NCBI GenBank assembly: GCA_028277845.1
Contig: JANQFL010000110.1
Span: 1-64,000, forward strand
Origin: Sneathiellales bacterium
Lineage (GTDB): Bacteria > Pseudomonadota > Alphaproteobacteria > JANQFL01
DNA length: 64,000 nucleotides
Direction: 5' to 3'
Shown in pieces: positions 1 through 9,332 of this stretch. The position numbers were made by a program, and so were the translations under genes. Every line of letters starts with the position of its first letter. Within the stretch, counting starts at the first letter, position 1. The notes beneath the pieces were generated by a model. That model saw only the letters and a list, made by a program, of their open reading frames with translations. It did not search any database and had not been told where the DNA came from.

Positions 1-5
1 ACGGT

Positions 6-293
6 CTTAGAGCGTTTCATCCTTAGACGGAACCATTCTGTTTCACGAGCGGCCTGGTCATCCACCAGGAAGACGGGGCAGAGCGATGGCGGGCATCGCG
101 CAAGCCGTCTGACGCCGTGGGGGGCGGCCGCTCGGAAACCCCCATTGCGCTTTTGTGGGACGGGCGTCTTGGCGCCAAATCCGGTGGCTGCCGTCTCGGC
201 CATACCGCCAGGTATGGCCGTCACCGCCAGCCTTGGCCTTGGCGCCAATGCGCTCCGTCAGAATGATTCCGTCTAAGGATGAAACGCTCTAGG
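6..293. repeat. MITE-like / intergenic palindromic element with ~35-bp terminal inverted repeats
   Basis: 6-40 cttagagcgtttcatccttagacggaaccattctg is the reverse complement of 259-293 cagaatgattccgtctaaggatgaaacgctctagg with 2 mismatches. Inside are a perfect hairpin ggccatacc-gcca-ggtatggcc (198-219) and two copies of the palindrome ttggcgccaa (169-178, 239-248). No coding capacity. Confidence 0.75.
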
Positions 294-501
294 ACAGGGA
301 AGCGATCGGAATTCGCCGAGCGACTCATTCGAAGTTGCAACCCAAAGAGTCTTGTGTAAAACTTTTACAAATAAAAGTAGTCATTCGTGTACGGGCCCAG
401 CCGGACCGAATTCCCTACAGCGCGGCCGCGCATTGGCCCCTATCTAACTCTTCACCATCGTCATTCCCCATGTCGAAGGCGGCTAACGAGGAGACGGAGC
501 C

Positions 502-2439
502 ATGCAAAGCGATCAAGCAGCGAATATCCAGGATTCGGGACGCATCACCGCGCCGAACATCGGCGCTTATGCTTTTGGCACCGGCGATTTCACGGTCGCG
601 GCACTGATACAAACCACCCATGGCGGCACACTGGTATCGAAGAAGTCAACCGAAGGGGGCGCGCAATCCTGCGCGGGCTGGCTGGTGGTGGTGAAACCCG
701 ATGGAACGATCAAGTTCGCCACCGACAATGGATACGGCTTTTATGAAGTAAATTCGGTGCCGACGACGGCGTTGAACGGCGAATGGCATCACGTCGCATG
801 TGTCCGCCGCAGCGGCGCCATGTCGGTATATTTCGACTTGGAAGAAATCCAAGTGACCCCGCGCCACAATTTGCCGTCGCCCCTGGACGTGAGCGGCGAG
901 ATCCGGCTGATGATGGGTGGTACCGATCAGACCCAGGAACCCCATAACCAATATACCGGCATACTCGAAGACGTGACCATTTTCGCCCGTGCCCTGACCA
1001 GGGAAGAGCTGATCCCCACGGTGTTCAATCTGCTCACCGGCAGCGAGCCCGGGCTCGTCGGGTTATGGCGCATGAACGACGGTTTGACCGACGATTCTCC
1101 CAGCGCAAACACCGGAACGGCCCACGGCAACGTCAGTTTCGTACCGGTCTATCACACAACCTGGGCCGACGGGGCCAATGCGTTCAGTTTCTGTTCGATC
1201 CGGTCGCTTTACGGCCAGGCCGAACCGGGTGATCGCGAAGCAGCCCGCGAAACTGTCGGCTCACCCAATGTCATCACTCAGACCCAGGTCGTCACCGTCG
1301 CCGAGGACGCGCCTTTTCTTTGCGCTGTCATGAATGGCCAGGGCGGCTTGTTCAAGTACCCCGAGAACACCCACTGCACGATCCGCAAGCCGGACGGCAA
1401 GGTACTCGACCGGGAAGTCGATACCGAAGACCTGCTGGTGAAACTGGTCGAGGGGTCGGTCCTGGCGGTGGTGCAGCGCGACCCGCAGCCGGGCGATTGG
1501 GAGATCACCATAACCGCGCCGGAAGACGTCGCGCTCAATTTCACTTGCCAGACTCTGCCGTCATCCGACCTGATGGCGACGATTACGAACACACTAACCC
1601 CTTGTTATCCGCCGGCCGAATCGGGGCCGCTGCTTGCTCAGGCCGCCTTATCCTCGCCATGGTCCTATATCGGCACTTACGGTGTCGCTGCCGTCGGTAC
1701 GATTTTCTTGGTTACGACCGGGGCGGTAACCGTTCCCACGGCCGTCGTCGGGCTTGCGGCATTCGGTTTCGCGGTCGAGGCGAAGTGGGCCTACGATATT
1801 ATTACCGATATGAACGCGGCCAAGCTGACGCCCCCTGTGGCGGCACAACAGACAGCCGATTATGTCGATCATTATCTTGCCGGCGGGCCGAAGACCCTGA
1901 CCCAGGTCTGGCGGGCGGTGGTCGATAAGGTGGGGGTGCCTGCGACCACCGATCCGGCGAAGTTCGCCTCCCGCGCCGATATGGGCGTCGACGCCGCCTA
2001 TCCGATCCACCTTGACGTCGGTGGAGAGGGTTATCACGAGGTCTTTGGCATCCGTTCCGGCTTCGAGCGGGCCCTTAACCTCAATGACAAAACCCAGGAT
2101 TCCCAGCCGCCCCATGGCAAGATTCCCATGCTGGTGCTGCTGACCTCCTTCTCGACCGATCCGCAATATCCGTTTACCGACGGCATCGCCAATCTGATCA
2201 CGTTGCAAGGGGCGCCTTTGACGCCCCAAAACGTCAGCGAGTTTTCGCGCCTGGTGGCACCCGGCGGCCGTATCGGCTTGTGGATCGATCGGGCGGATTT
2301 CCAGCCCCAAATCGACCAACTCGCGGACCTGCTGCATACGACGCCACGCTACAGCACGGACCCGCATTCGGGTTGCGTCGACGAATTCGACGGTGCTGCC
2401 GGATTTCCCAAGATATGTCTGCTTAACGAACGGGACTGA
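502..2439 (+). CDS. LamG/concanavalin-like domain protein with central hydrophobic segment and Rossmann/methyltransferase-like C-terminus
   Basis: ORF 645 aa. N-half has LamG-like repeats (FTVAALIQTTHGGTLVSKKS, GEWHHVACVRRSGAMSVYFD, GLVGLWRMNDG); hydrophobic YGVAAVGTIFLVTTGAVTVPTAVVGLAAFGFAV; C-term IHLDVGGEGYHEVFG...ANLITLQGAPLT...VSEFSRLVAPGGRIGLWID. Confidence 0.6.
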   Translation: MQSDQAANIQDSGRITAPNIGAYAFGTGDFTVAALIQTTHGGTLVSKKSTEGGAQSCAGWLVVVKPDGTIKFATDNGYGFYEVNSVPTTALNGEWHHVACVRRSGAMSVYFDLEEIQVTPRHNLPSPLDVSGEIRLMMGGTDQTQEPHNQYTGILEDVTIFARALTREELIPTVFNLLTGSEPGLVGLWRMNDGLTDDSPSANTGTAHGNVSFVPVYHTTWADGANAFSFCSIRSLYGQAEPGDREAARETVGSPNVITQTQVVTVAEDAPFLCAVMNGQGGLFKYPENTHCTIRKPDGKVLDREVDTEDLLVKLVEGSVLAVVQRDPQPGDWEITITAPEDVALNFTCQTLPSSDLMATITNTLTPCYPPAESGPLLAQAALSSPWSYIGTYGVAAVGTIFLVTTGAVTVPTAVVGLAAFGFAVEAKWAYDIITDMNAAKLTPPVAAQQTADYVDHYLAGGPKTLTQVWRAVVDKVGVPATTDPAKFASRADMGVDAAYPIHLDVGGEGYHEVFGIRSGFERALNLNDKTQDSQPPHGKIPMLVLLTSFSTDPQYPFTDGIANLITLQGAPLTPQNVSEFSRLVAPGGRIGLWIDRADFQPQIDQLADLLHTTPRYSTDPHSGCVDEFDGAAGFPKICLLNERD

Positions 2440-2652
2440 GCCGCGCCGTCAGCGTACTTTCGTCGGCACACATCCGGTAGGAACGCGATAACGCGGGAAC
2501 GAACCGGAGGGAAATGCGGTCTATCATCCTTGCCGCTGCGGTATCTTCTGTCGACCTCATCATGGAATATGGTATCTCGAACGGAGACACGTCCGAACGC
2601 GAAGCCGTTGTCGGTCCGGTGTGACGGATGGTTGTGTTTTGGGAGGCTATCG

Positions 2653-3924
2653 ATGCTCGATCTTTTGCTCCGCAACGCGGTGACACCCGACGGCGAACCC
2701 GTCGACATTGCCTGTCAGGACGGCCGCATCGTCGAGGTCGGCCCCAACCTCCAGGGCGACGCGGCCGAGACCGTCGATGCCGGCGGCCATCTGGTGACGC
2801 CACCCTTCGTCGACAGCCACTTCCACATGGACGCGACGCTCAGTTTCGGCCAGCCCCGGGTCAATCAAAGCGGCACGCTGCTGGAAGGCATCGCCCTGTG
2901 GGGCGAGTTGAAACCGCACCTGACGGTTGAGGCCATCAAGCAACGCGCGCATGACTTCTGCAAATGGGCTATCGGGCGCGGTACCCTGGCCGTCCGCAGC
3001 CATGTCGACATCTGCGACCCGCGCCTCCTGGCCGTCGATGCCCTGCTCGAGGTGCGCGAGGAGATCAAGCCCTACATCGATCTGCAACTGGTGGCCTTTC
3101 CCCAGGACGGCTATCTGCGCGACCCGGACGCGGCCGGGCAACTGGACCGGGCGCTCGACAAGGGCGTCGACGTGGTCGGCGGTATCCCCCATTTCGAGCG
3201 CACCATGCAGCACGGCGCCGACAGCGTGAAGGCACTGATGGAGATCGCCGCCGCGCGCGGCCTGCTGGTCGACATGCATTGCGACGAAACCGACGACCCC
3301 AACTCGCGCCACATCGAAACCCTGGCCATGGAGACCCAGCGCCTCGGCCTGCAGGGGCGGGTCGCCGGTTCGCATCTCACGTCCATGCACTCCATGGACA
3401 ACTACTATGTCTCGAAGCTGATTCCGCTGATGGCAGAGGCCGGCGTCGCCGCCGTGTCCAACCCGCTGATCAACATCACCATCCAGGGCCGCCACGACAC
3501 CTACCCGAAACGCCGCGGCCTGACCCGCATCAAGGAACTGGTGGCGGCCGGCATCGACGTCTCGCTCGGCCACGACTGCGTCATGGATCCGTGGTACAGC
3601 CTGGGATCCCACGACATGCTCGAGGTGGCGCACATGGCGGTGCACGCGGCGCAGATGACCGGCATGGCCGAGATCCGGCAGATGTTCGACGCCGTCACCA
3701 CGGTTGCCGCGCGCACGCTGCATCTCGAAGGCTATGGGCTCGACAAAGGCGACAAGGCCGACCTGGTCGTGCTGCAGGCCGCCAGCCCGTTCGAGGCCAT
3801 CCGCCTGCGCCCGGCCCGCCTGTTCGTGATCCGCGCCGGCAAGGTCATCGTCCGCACGGCGCCGGTGACGGCGGAACTGGATTTGAACGGGGAACGCAGC
3901 ACGGTAGACTTTACCCTGTCATGA
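2653..3924 (+). CDS. Amidohydrolase, cytosine deaminase (CodA)-like
   Basis: HFHMDATLS, HVDICD, DMHCDETDDPNSRHIETL, SLGHDCVMDPWY motifs. ATG at 2653 inside the longer ORF 2530-3924. Confidence 0.85.
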   Translation: MLDLLLRNAVTPDGEPVDIACQDGRIVEVGPNLQGDAAETVDAGGHLVTPPFVDSHFHMDATLSFGQPRVNQSGTLLEGIALWGELKPHLTVEAIKQRAHDFCKWAIGRGTLAVRSHVDICDPRLLAVDALLEVREEIKPYIDLQLVAFPQDGYLRDPDAAGQLDRALDKGVDVVGGIPHFERTMQHGADSVKALMEIAAARGLLVDMHCDETDDPNSRHIETLAMETQRLGLQGRVAGSHLTSMHSMDNYYVSKLIPLMAEAGVAAVSNPLINITIQGRHDTYPKRRGLTRIKELVAAGIDVSLGHDCVMDPWYSLGSHDMLEVAHMAVHAAQMTGMAEIRQMFDAVTTVAARTLHLEGYGLDKGDKADLVVLQAASPFEAIRLRPARLFVIRAGKVIVRTAPVTAELDLNGERSTVDFTLS

Positions 3925-4559
3925 CCGAAGCCGCGATCTACCTGCCCGATCTGCTGCTGGCTTACACGGCCTACCTGGTCGCCGCCGTCACGCCCGGGCC
4001 GGCCAGCCTGGCGATCGCCGCCGCGGCCATGTCCGGCGGCCGGCGCGCCGGTGTCGCCATGGCGTCGGGCGTGCTCATGGGCACCTTGAGCTGGGGCCTG
4101 CTGGCGGCGTTCGGCCTGTCGGCGTTTCTGTTGGCCTATGGCGAGGTGACGATCGTCTTGCGCGTTGCCGGCGGCCTCTATCTGTTGTGGCTCGCCTTCA
4201 AATCGTTCCGCTCGGCGCTGTCGGGCGCGGCATTGCCGCCGGCGCCGGTGGACGATGTGCGCCGCAACCGCCGTTATGTCGCCCGCGGCCTGGCCATCCA
4301 CATGACCAACCCCAAGGCGGTCTTTGCCTGGATCGCCATCATCGCCATCGGGGTCGGGCCGGGGGCGCCGAGCTGGGTCTCCTTCCTGATCGTCGCGGGT
4401 TGTTTCGTGCTGGGTGTGGCCGTGTTCGGCGCCATTGCCCTGTTGTTCTCGACCCGGCGCATGATGGGTGCCTACGGCGCGGCGCGGCGGTGGATCGACG
4501 GCCTGGCCGGTGCGGTCTTCGCGGCCGCCGGCGTCAAGCTGCTGACCGCCCGGACCTGA
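3921..4559 (+). CDS. LysE family translocator
   Basis: ATGA overlap with the preceding gene; VTPGPASLAIAAAAMSGGRRAGVAMASGVLMGTLSWGLLAAFGLS; multiple TM segments. Confidence 0.85.
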   Translation: MTEAAIYLPDLLLAYTAYLVAAVTPGPASLAIAAAAMSGGRRAGVAMASGVLMGTLSWGLLAAFGLSAFLLAYGEVTIVLRVAGGLYLLWLAFKSFRSALSGAALPPAPVDDVRRNRRYVARGLAIHMTNPKAVFAWIAIIAIGVGPGAPSWVSFLIVAGCFVLGVAVFGAIALLFSTRRMMGAYGAARRWIDGLAGAVFAAAGVKLLTART

Positions 4560-4584
4560 TCCCGGTTTTTGAACCGCCGCCAAT

Positions 4585-4627
4585 TGACAACTGAATTGTC
4601 ATTCCTATATTGACAACTAAGTTGTCA
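4585..4627. promoter_or_regulatory. Tandem operator-like palindromes upstream of methyltransferase
   Basis: tgacaa-N5-ttgtca (4585-4601) and tgacaac-taa-gttgtca (4611-4627), centres 26 bp apart, just upstream of RBS gaggag and ATG 4646. Confidence 0.6.
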
Positions 4628-4645
4628 TATCGAGGAGTGGCGATC

Positions 4646-5275
4646 ATGGGTATCCGCAGCACCATCGTCGGGCAATTCCGACGCCCCGCGGGCCGTTTGG
4701 GGGCGCTGGCCGGCTGGGTCATGCAGTCCCGGCCGTCCAACCGGCAGCGCAACGCCTGGACCGTCGACCTGCTCGGCGTCCGGCCCGGTGACCGGGTGCT
4801 GGAATTCGGCTGCGGCCCCGGTATGGCGCTGGAAGCCTGCGCCCGGCGGGCGAGCGGCGGGCGTGTCACCGGCATCGATCACTCGCAGACCATGATCGAC
4901 CAGGCGCGCAAAAGACTCCGTCAGGCCGGACAGGAGGACCTGGTCCATCTGATTGCCGGTGGCGAGGAGGAGTTGACGCGCTTCGATGCCGAGTTCGACA
5001 AGGCCTACCTGGTCAATGTCGTCCAGTTCCTGCCCGACCGGGCCGCGTTCTACGGCCATCTTCTGCGCGCCTTGAAACCCGGCGGTCTGGCCGCCACCAC
5101 CTACATGCCGCGCAGCAGGAACCCGACCCGCGACGAAGCCCTGGCCATGGCGGAACAAATCCGGTCCGCGATGGAGGTTTCGGGCTTCGAAGACATTCGA
5201 ACCGAGGAACTCCCCCTCGACCCGGTGCCCGCTGTCTGCGTGCTGGGCCGGCGCCCGGACCAGCCGGGCTCTTGA
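4646..5275 (+). CDS. Class I SAM-dependent methyltransferase
   Basis: VLEFGCGPGMALEAC motif I; RBS gaggag before ATG 4646. Confidence 0.85.
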   Translation: MGIRSTIVGQFRRPAGRLGALAGWVMQSRPSNRQRNAWTVDLLGVRPGDRVLEFGCGPGMALEACARRASGGRVTGIDHSQTMIDQARKRLRQAGQEDLVHLIAGGEEELTRFDAEFDKAYLVNVVQFLPDRAAFYGHLLRALKPGGLAATTYMPRSRNPTRDEALAMAEQIRSAMEVSGFEDIRTEELPLDPVPAVCVLGRRPDQPGS

Positions 5276-5331
5276 CAGGGATCGGCCGGGCTCTCTTTGA
5301 TACCGGTTCCGCAAGTCGATTCCGGTGAACA

Positions 5332-6696
5332 ATGACCTCTCCCGACACACGCAGCCTGCTGACCGATGCCGCCGCCCGGGCGATCGCCTATCTCGAATCG
5401 CTGGATACGCGGCCGGTGTATCCCGCCGACGATGCCGTGCGCCGCTTGCGCGCCGCACTGGACGCGCCCTTGCCCGACGGACCGGCCGACGATGCCGATG
5501 TGGTGTCCTTCGTCGACGGCCTGGGCGCTCCGGCGACGGTGGCCAACGCCGGCGGACGGTATTTCGGCTTCGTCACCGGCGGCGCCCTGCCGGCGACCGT
5601 GGCGGTCAACTGGCTGGCCGGCGCCTGGGACCAGAACGGTTTCAGCGTGGTCTCCTCACCGGCCGTCGCCGCCTTCGAGGACGCGGCGCTGCAATGGCTC
5701 AAACAGGTGCTTCACTTGCCCGCCGAGTCGGCCGGCGCCCTCGTGACCGGCGCCACCATGGCCAACTTCACGTCCCTGGCGGCGGCGCGCCACCGCGTCC
5801 TGGCCGATGCCGGCTGGGACGTGGAACGCCGGGGCCTGTTCGGCGCGCCCGAGGTCACGGTCATTGTCGGCGCCGAGGCCCACGCGACGCTGTTCAAGGT
5901 GCTCGGCCTGCTCGGCCTGGGCCGCGAGCGGGTGGTGACCGTGCCGGCCGACGATCAGGGCCGCATGCGGGCCGACGCGGTGCCGGATATCGCCGGGCCG
6001 GCGATCCTCTGCCTGCAGGCCGGCAACGTCAATTCGGGCGCGTTCGATCCGGCCGCCGATATTATTCCGCGGGCCAGGCGACAGGGCGCCTGGGTGCATG
6101 TGGACGGCGCCTTCGGCCTGTGGGCGCGGGCGTCCCACACGCGGGCGGATTTGGCCGCCGGCTACGAGGGCGCCGATTCCTGGGCCGGCGATTGCCACAA
6201 GTGGCTCAACGTGCCCTATGACAGCGGCGTCGCCATCGTGCGCGACGGCGCGGCGCTGCAGGCCGCCATGTCCATCAGCGGCGCCTACCTCATCGCCAGC
6301 CGGCAGCGCGACGCCATCGACGTGACGCCCGATAGTTCGCGCCGCGCCCGGGCGCTGGAGGTCTGGGCGGCGCTCAAGTCGCTGGGCCGGTCCGGCCTGG
6401 CGGACCTGGTCGACCGCAATTGCCGCCAGGCGGCGGCGTTGGCGGGGCGCCTGAACGATGCCGGCGTTGAAATCCTCAACGACGTGGTGCTCAATCAGGT
6501 GGTCGCGGCCTTCGGCGACGAGGAACGGACCGACCGGGTCATCGCCAATCTGCAACACGCGGGTGAGGCCTGGGCCGGCGGCACGACCTGGCGCGGCCGC
6601 AAGGCCATGCGGATCAGCGTGAGCTCCTGGGCGACCACCGATGCCGATTTGGACCGCGTCTTCGACGCCATCCTCGCGGCCTGGCGGCAGGCATAA
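5332..6696 (+). CDS. PLP-dependent decarboxylase (aromatic-L-amino-acid decarboxylase family)
   Basis: HVDGAFGLWARAS and DSWAGDCHKWLNVPYDSG (PLP-Lys motif). Confidence 0.85.
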   Translation: MTSPDTRSLLTDAAARAIAYLESLDTRPVYPADDAVRRLRAALDAPLPDGPADDADVVSFVDGLGAPATVANAGGRYFGFVTGGALPATVAVNWLAGAWDQNGFSVVSSPAVAAFEDAALQWLKQVLHLPAESAGALVTGATMANFTSLAAARHRVLADAGWDVERRGLFGAPEVTVIVGAEAHATLFKVLGLLGLGRERVVTVPADDQGRMRADAVPDIAGPAILCLQAGNVNSGAFDPAADIIPRARRQGAWVHVDGAFGLWARASHTRADLAAGYEGADSWAGDCHKWLNVPYDSGVAIVRDGAALQAAMSISGAYLIASRQRDAIDVTPDSSRRARALEVWAALKSLGRSGLADLVDRNCRQAAALAGRLNDAGVEILNDVVLNQVVAAFGDEERTDRVIANLQHAGEAWAGGTTWRGRKAMRISVSSWATTDADLDRVFDAILAAWRQA

Positions 6697-6725
6697 GGCC
6701 GCGCCCTTGGCATCTTGACATCTTC

Positions 6726-6758
6726 AATATTTCGAATATTCTAGAAATAAAGAATATT
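6726..6758. promoter_or_regulatory. AT-rich operator-like inverted repeats
   Basis: aatatt-tcg-aatatt (6726-6740) and aatattct-N8-agaatatt (6735-6758), immediately upstream of RBS aggag and the hydrolase start. Confidence 0.5.
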
Positions 6759-6769
6759 AGGAGATACCT

Positions 6770-7609
6770 ATGCGGTGCGATTCGGCCGCCTGCGGGTCCG
6801 GGACACACAGGCAGGCGAGGCCATTGCCGGCGCTCGGCGATCCGGTCGTGTTGCTGCACGGCTCCCTCAGTTCCAGCGCCGTGTGGCGCCCGCTGCGGGA
6901 CGACCTGTCGCCGTTGTTCCCGACCGCTGCGCCGGACCTGATCGGTTACGGCACACAATCGGCTTGGCCGGACGGGCGCCCGTTCTCGGCCGGCGATGAA
7001 CTGGCGGCGTTGGCATCGGAGCTGCCCTGCTGCGGCGCTCCTTTTCATCTGGTCGGGTATTCCTACGGCGGTGTGCTGGCGCTGCTGCTGGCATTGAAGC
7101 ACCCCGCCCGTGTCCGCACCCTGACATTGATCGAGCCGGTATTCTTCAATGCGCTGCGTTATGCGGAGGACTGGCAGGCCTACCGCAAATTCGCCTTCGC
7201 CCGCGACGACTTCGATGCCGCGCTCACCTCCGGCGATGTCGACGGCGCCATGCGCGGCTTTGTCGATTTCTGGACCGGTACCGGGGCGTGGGACGCCCTG
7301 CCCGCCGCAGCCCGTGCCGGCATGCGTTCGATGGCGCCGAAGGTGCGGCTGGACTGGCAGGCCGCCTTCGCCGCCGATCCCGGCGCGCCCGGTCTCCAGG
7401 ACTTGGGCCCGCGGACCTTGCTGCTGTACGGCGGCCATTCGCCGGCGCCCATGCAGCGGCTGGTCGGCGCGTTGCATACGCACATGCCGGGCAGCCGGCG
7501 CGTGGCGGTCGGCGGCGCGGATCACCGGCTGCCCCTGACCCACGGCGCGGACCTGAGCGACGCCGTGTTGGCGCATCTGCACGCCGACGCGGAGCGCCGC
7601 CTGCATTAG
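6770..7609 (+). CDS. Alpha/beta hydrolase (N-terminal frame uncertain)
   Basis: DPVVLLHGSLSS, LVGYSYGGVLAL, GADHRLPLTHG. Confidence 0.8.
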   Translation: MRCDSAACGSGTHRQARPLPALGDPVVLLHGSLSSSAVWRPLRDDLSPLFPTAAPDLIGYGTQSAWPDGRPFSAGDELAALASELPCCGAPFHLVGYSYGGVLALLLALKHPARVRTLTLIEPVFFNALRYAEDWQAYRKFAFARDDFDAALTSGDVDGAMRGFVDFWTGTGAWDALPAAARAGMRSMAPKVRLDWQAAFAADPGAPGLQDLGPRTLLLYGGHSPAPMQRLVGALHTHMPGSRRVAVGGADHRLPLTHGADLSDAVLAHLHADAERRLH

Positions 7610-7622
7610 AACGGATGGATGC

Positions 7623-8186
7623 TCAGCCCAATCGGCCCAACCGCTTGCCGGCGTCGTCGAGCGGCTTGGTCGAGCGTCTGAGGCGCGACAGGATCAGCGC
7701 GCCCTGGGCCGCGGCGATGGCGAACTGGGCGCGTGCCCGGGCTTCCGCCCGCGGCACGCCGGCGCGTTCATAGACACCAGCGGCGACCGCGATCCAGTCG
7801 TCCATGATCCGTTCACCGGCGGCCGCGATGGCCGCCGACTGGGGCACCGTTTCCAGGATGGTGGTGGCGATGGGGCAGCCCGACCGGTAACCCGAGCTTT
7901 TCATCCAACCGGCCAGTCGTTTGAGATAGGCCTTGAAAAACGCCGCCGGTTCGCGGTGCTTTTCCGCCAATTCGTTCAATGTCTCCGTCGCCGCCCGGCC
8001 GGCGGCGAGGACGGCGGCTTCGCCCAGTTGCTCCTTGCCCTGGGGGAAGTAGTGGTAGAGCGAGCCCTTCGGCGCGCCGCTCTTTTCGAGGATCTCCTGC
8101 AAACCGGTCGAGGCATAGCCCTGCCGGCGGAACAGCGTCACCGCCGTGCGCACCAGATTGTCCTTGTGGATGGCGGCCTTGCCCAT
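7623..8186 (-). CDS. TetR/AcrR family regulator
   Basis: N-term HTH AVTLFRRQGYASTGLQEILEKSGAPKGSLYHYFPQGKEQL; divergent from hydrolase. Confidence 0.9.
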   Translation of the reverse strand: MGKAAIHKDNLVRTAVTLFRRQGYASTGLQEILEKSGAPKGSLYHYFPQGKEQLGEAAVLAAGRAATETLNELAEKHREPAAFFKAYLKRLAGWMKSSGYRSGCPIATTILETVPQSAAIAAAGERIMDDWIAVAAGVYERAGVPRAEARARAQFAIAAAQGALILSRLRRSTKPLDDAGKRLGRLG

Positions 8187-8209
8187 GCGGCGGTCTCCTC
8201 TCGCTTGAA

Positions 8210-8260
8210 ATTATAACGACCGGTCTATATTGTTCAATATTATAGTGATTGGTCTAATTG
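8210..8260. promoter_or_regulatory. Direct-repeated TetR operator-like sites
   Basis: attataacgaccggtctatatt and attatagtgattggtctaattg, 29 bp apart, between the divergent TetR and hydrolase genes. Confidence 0.55.
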
Positions 8261-8281
8261 AAGGGCGGCGGGACAAAATCG

Positions 8282-9112
8282 ATGTACGGATTGATGAGAA
8301 CGGCGGGACGGGTGTTGCCCGACCGTCTGATGTTTCTCGTGATGAAAAATCTGGCGGGCATCAATCCGCGCATGCCGCTGAAGGACCGCGACCGGGCCGC
8401 CCTTGCGGAAAGTAAACGCCTGACATTCGGGCCGCGGGGCCGCAACGTGGCCTGGAGCTGGGGCGCGGGGCCGTTGATCATCTGCATGCACGGCTGGGCC
8501 GGACGGGGCACGCAGATGGCGCCCCTGGCCATGCACCTGGCCGCAAGCGGCTTTCAGGCGGTGGTGTTCGATGTAACCGGGCATGGTGAGTCGGGCGGGC
8601 GCCGCACCAGCTTCGAATTGTTCACCGAAGACGTGGCCGCGTTGACCCGCCGTCTCGGCCGCGACGTGTACGCCTATGTCGGGCACTCCGCCGGCGGCAT
8701 GTGCCTGATGGCCGCGCGGGCGACGCAGGGTATCCGCGCCGACAATTACGTCCTCATTTCCGCGCCGCGCTTTCCCTATCCGCCGGTCCGCACGATCCGC
8801 AAGCTCATCGGCGTGTCCGACCGGGTGCTGGACCGGTGCAAGGAGCTGTTTTCGGCGCAGCTCGGGTCCACGTGGCACGATATCAGCCAGGGCGCGGCCT
8901 ACGCCTATCGGGACCAGGGCCGGTTGCTGCTGATCTACGATCACGACGATCCGGAAATTCATCACAGCGACGGCGACAAGATTGCCGCCGGCTGGCCCGC
9001 GTCCAAGCTGATCAAGACCAGGGAACTGGGCCACCACAGAATTCTCTGGGCGCCCGACGTGCTGGATAACGTGACGGCGTTTCTGCAGCCGGCGCAGGTG
9101 CAAGGCGTTTGA
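8282..9112 (+). CDS. Alpha/beta hydrolase
   Basis: GPLIICMHGWAGRGTQM, VVFDVTGHGESGG, YVGHSAGGMCLMAA. Confidence 0.85.
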   Translation: MYGLMRTAGRVLPDRLMFLVMKNLAGINPRMPLKDRDRAALAESKRLTFGPRGRNVAWSWGAGPLIICMHGWAGRGTQMAPLAMHLAASGFQAVVFDVTGHGESGGRRTSFELFTEDVAALTRRLGRDVYAYVGHSAGGMCLMAARATQGIRADNYVLISAPRFPYPPVRTIRKLIGVSDRVLDRCKELFSAQLGSTWHDISQGAAYAYRDQGRLLLIYDHDDPEIHHSDGDKIAAGWPASKLIKTRELGHHRILWAPDVLDNVTAFLQPAQVQGV

Positions 9113-9122
9113 GAAGGACGGG

Positions 9123-9302
9123 TTAGTGCATGCGCCCGGCGCGAAGGCTGCGCGGCGACCGGCCGTATTTGCGGCGGAAGGCGCGGGAGAGGTGCTGCAG
9201 GTCTTTGAAACCCCAATTCAGGGCGATGGGGCCGATCGGTTCGCCGTCCGAGGACCGATTCATCAGGGTGCCGTGAATGAGCAAACCATGTCCCGGCCAC
9301 AT
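9123..9302 (-). pseudogene. C-terminal remnant of AraC-family regulator
   Basis: Minus-strand translation (not in ORF track, <60 aa): ...LMNRSSDGEPIGPIALNWGFKDLQHLSRAFRRKYGRSPRSLRAGRMH*, the second helix-turn-helix of AraC proteins with no upstream domain. Confidence 0.75.
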
Positions 9303-9332
9303 TGTCTTAGCCGGTTGGGCGTTGGATGACCG

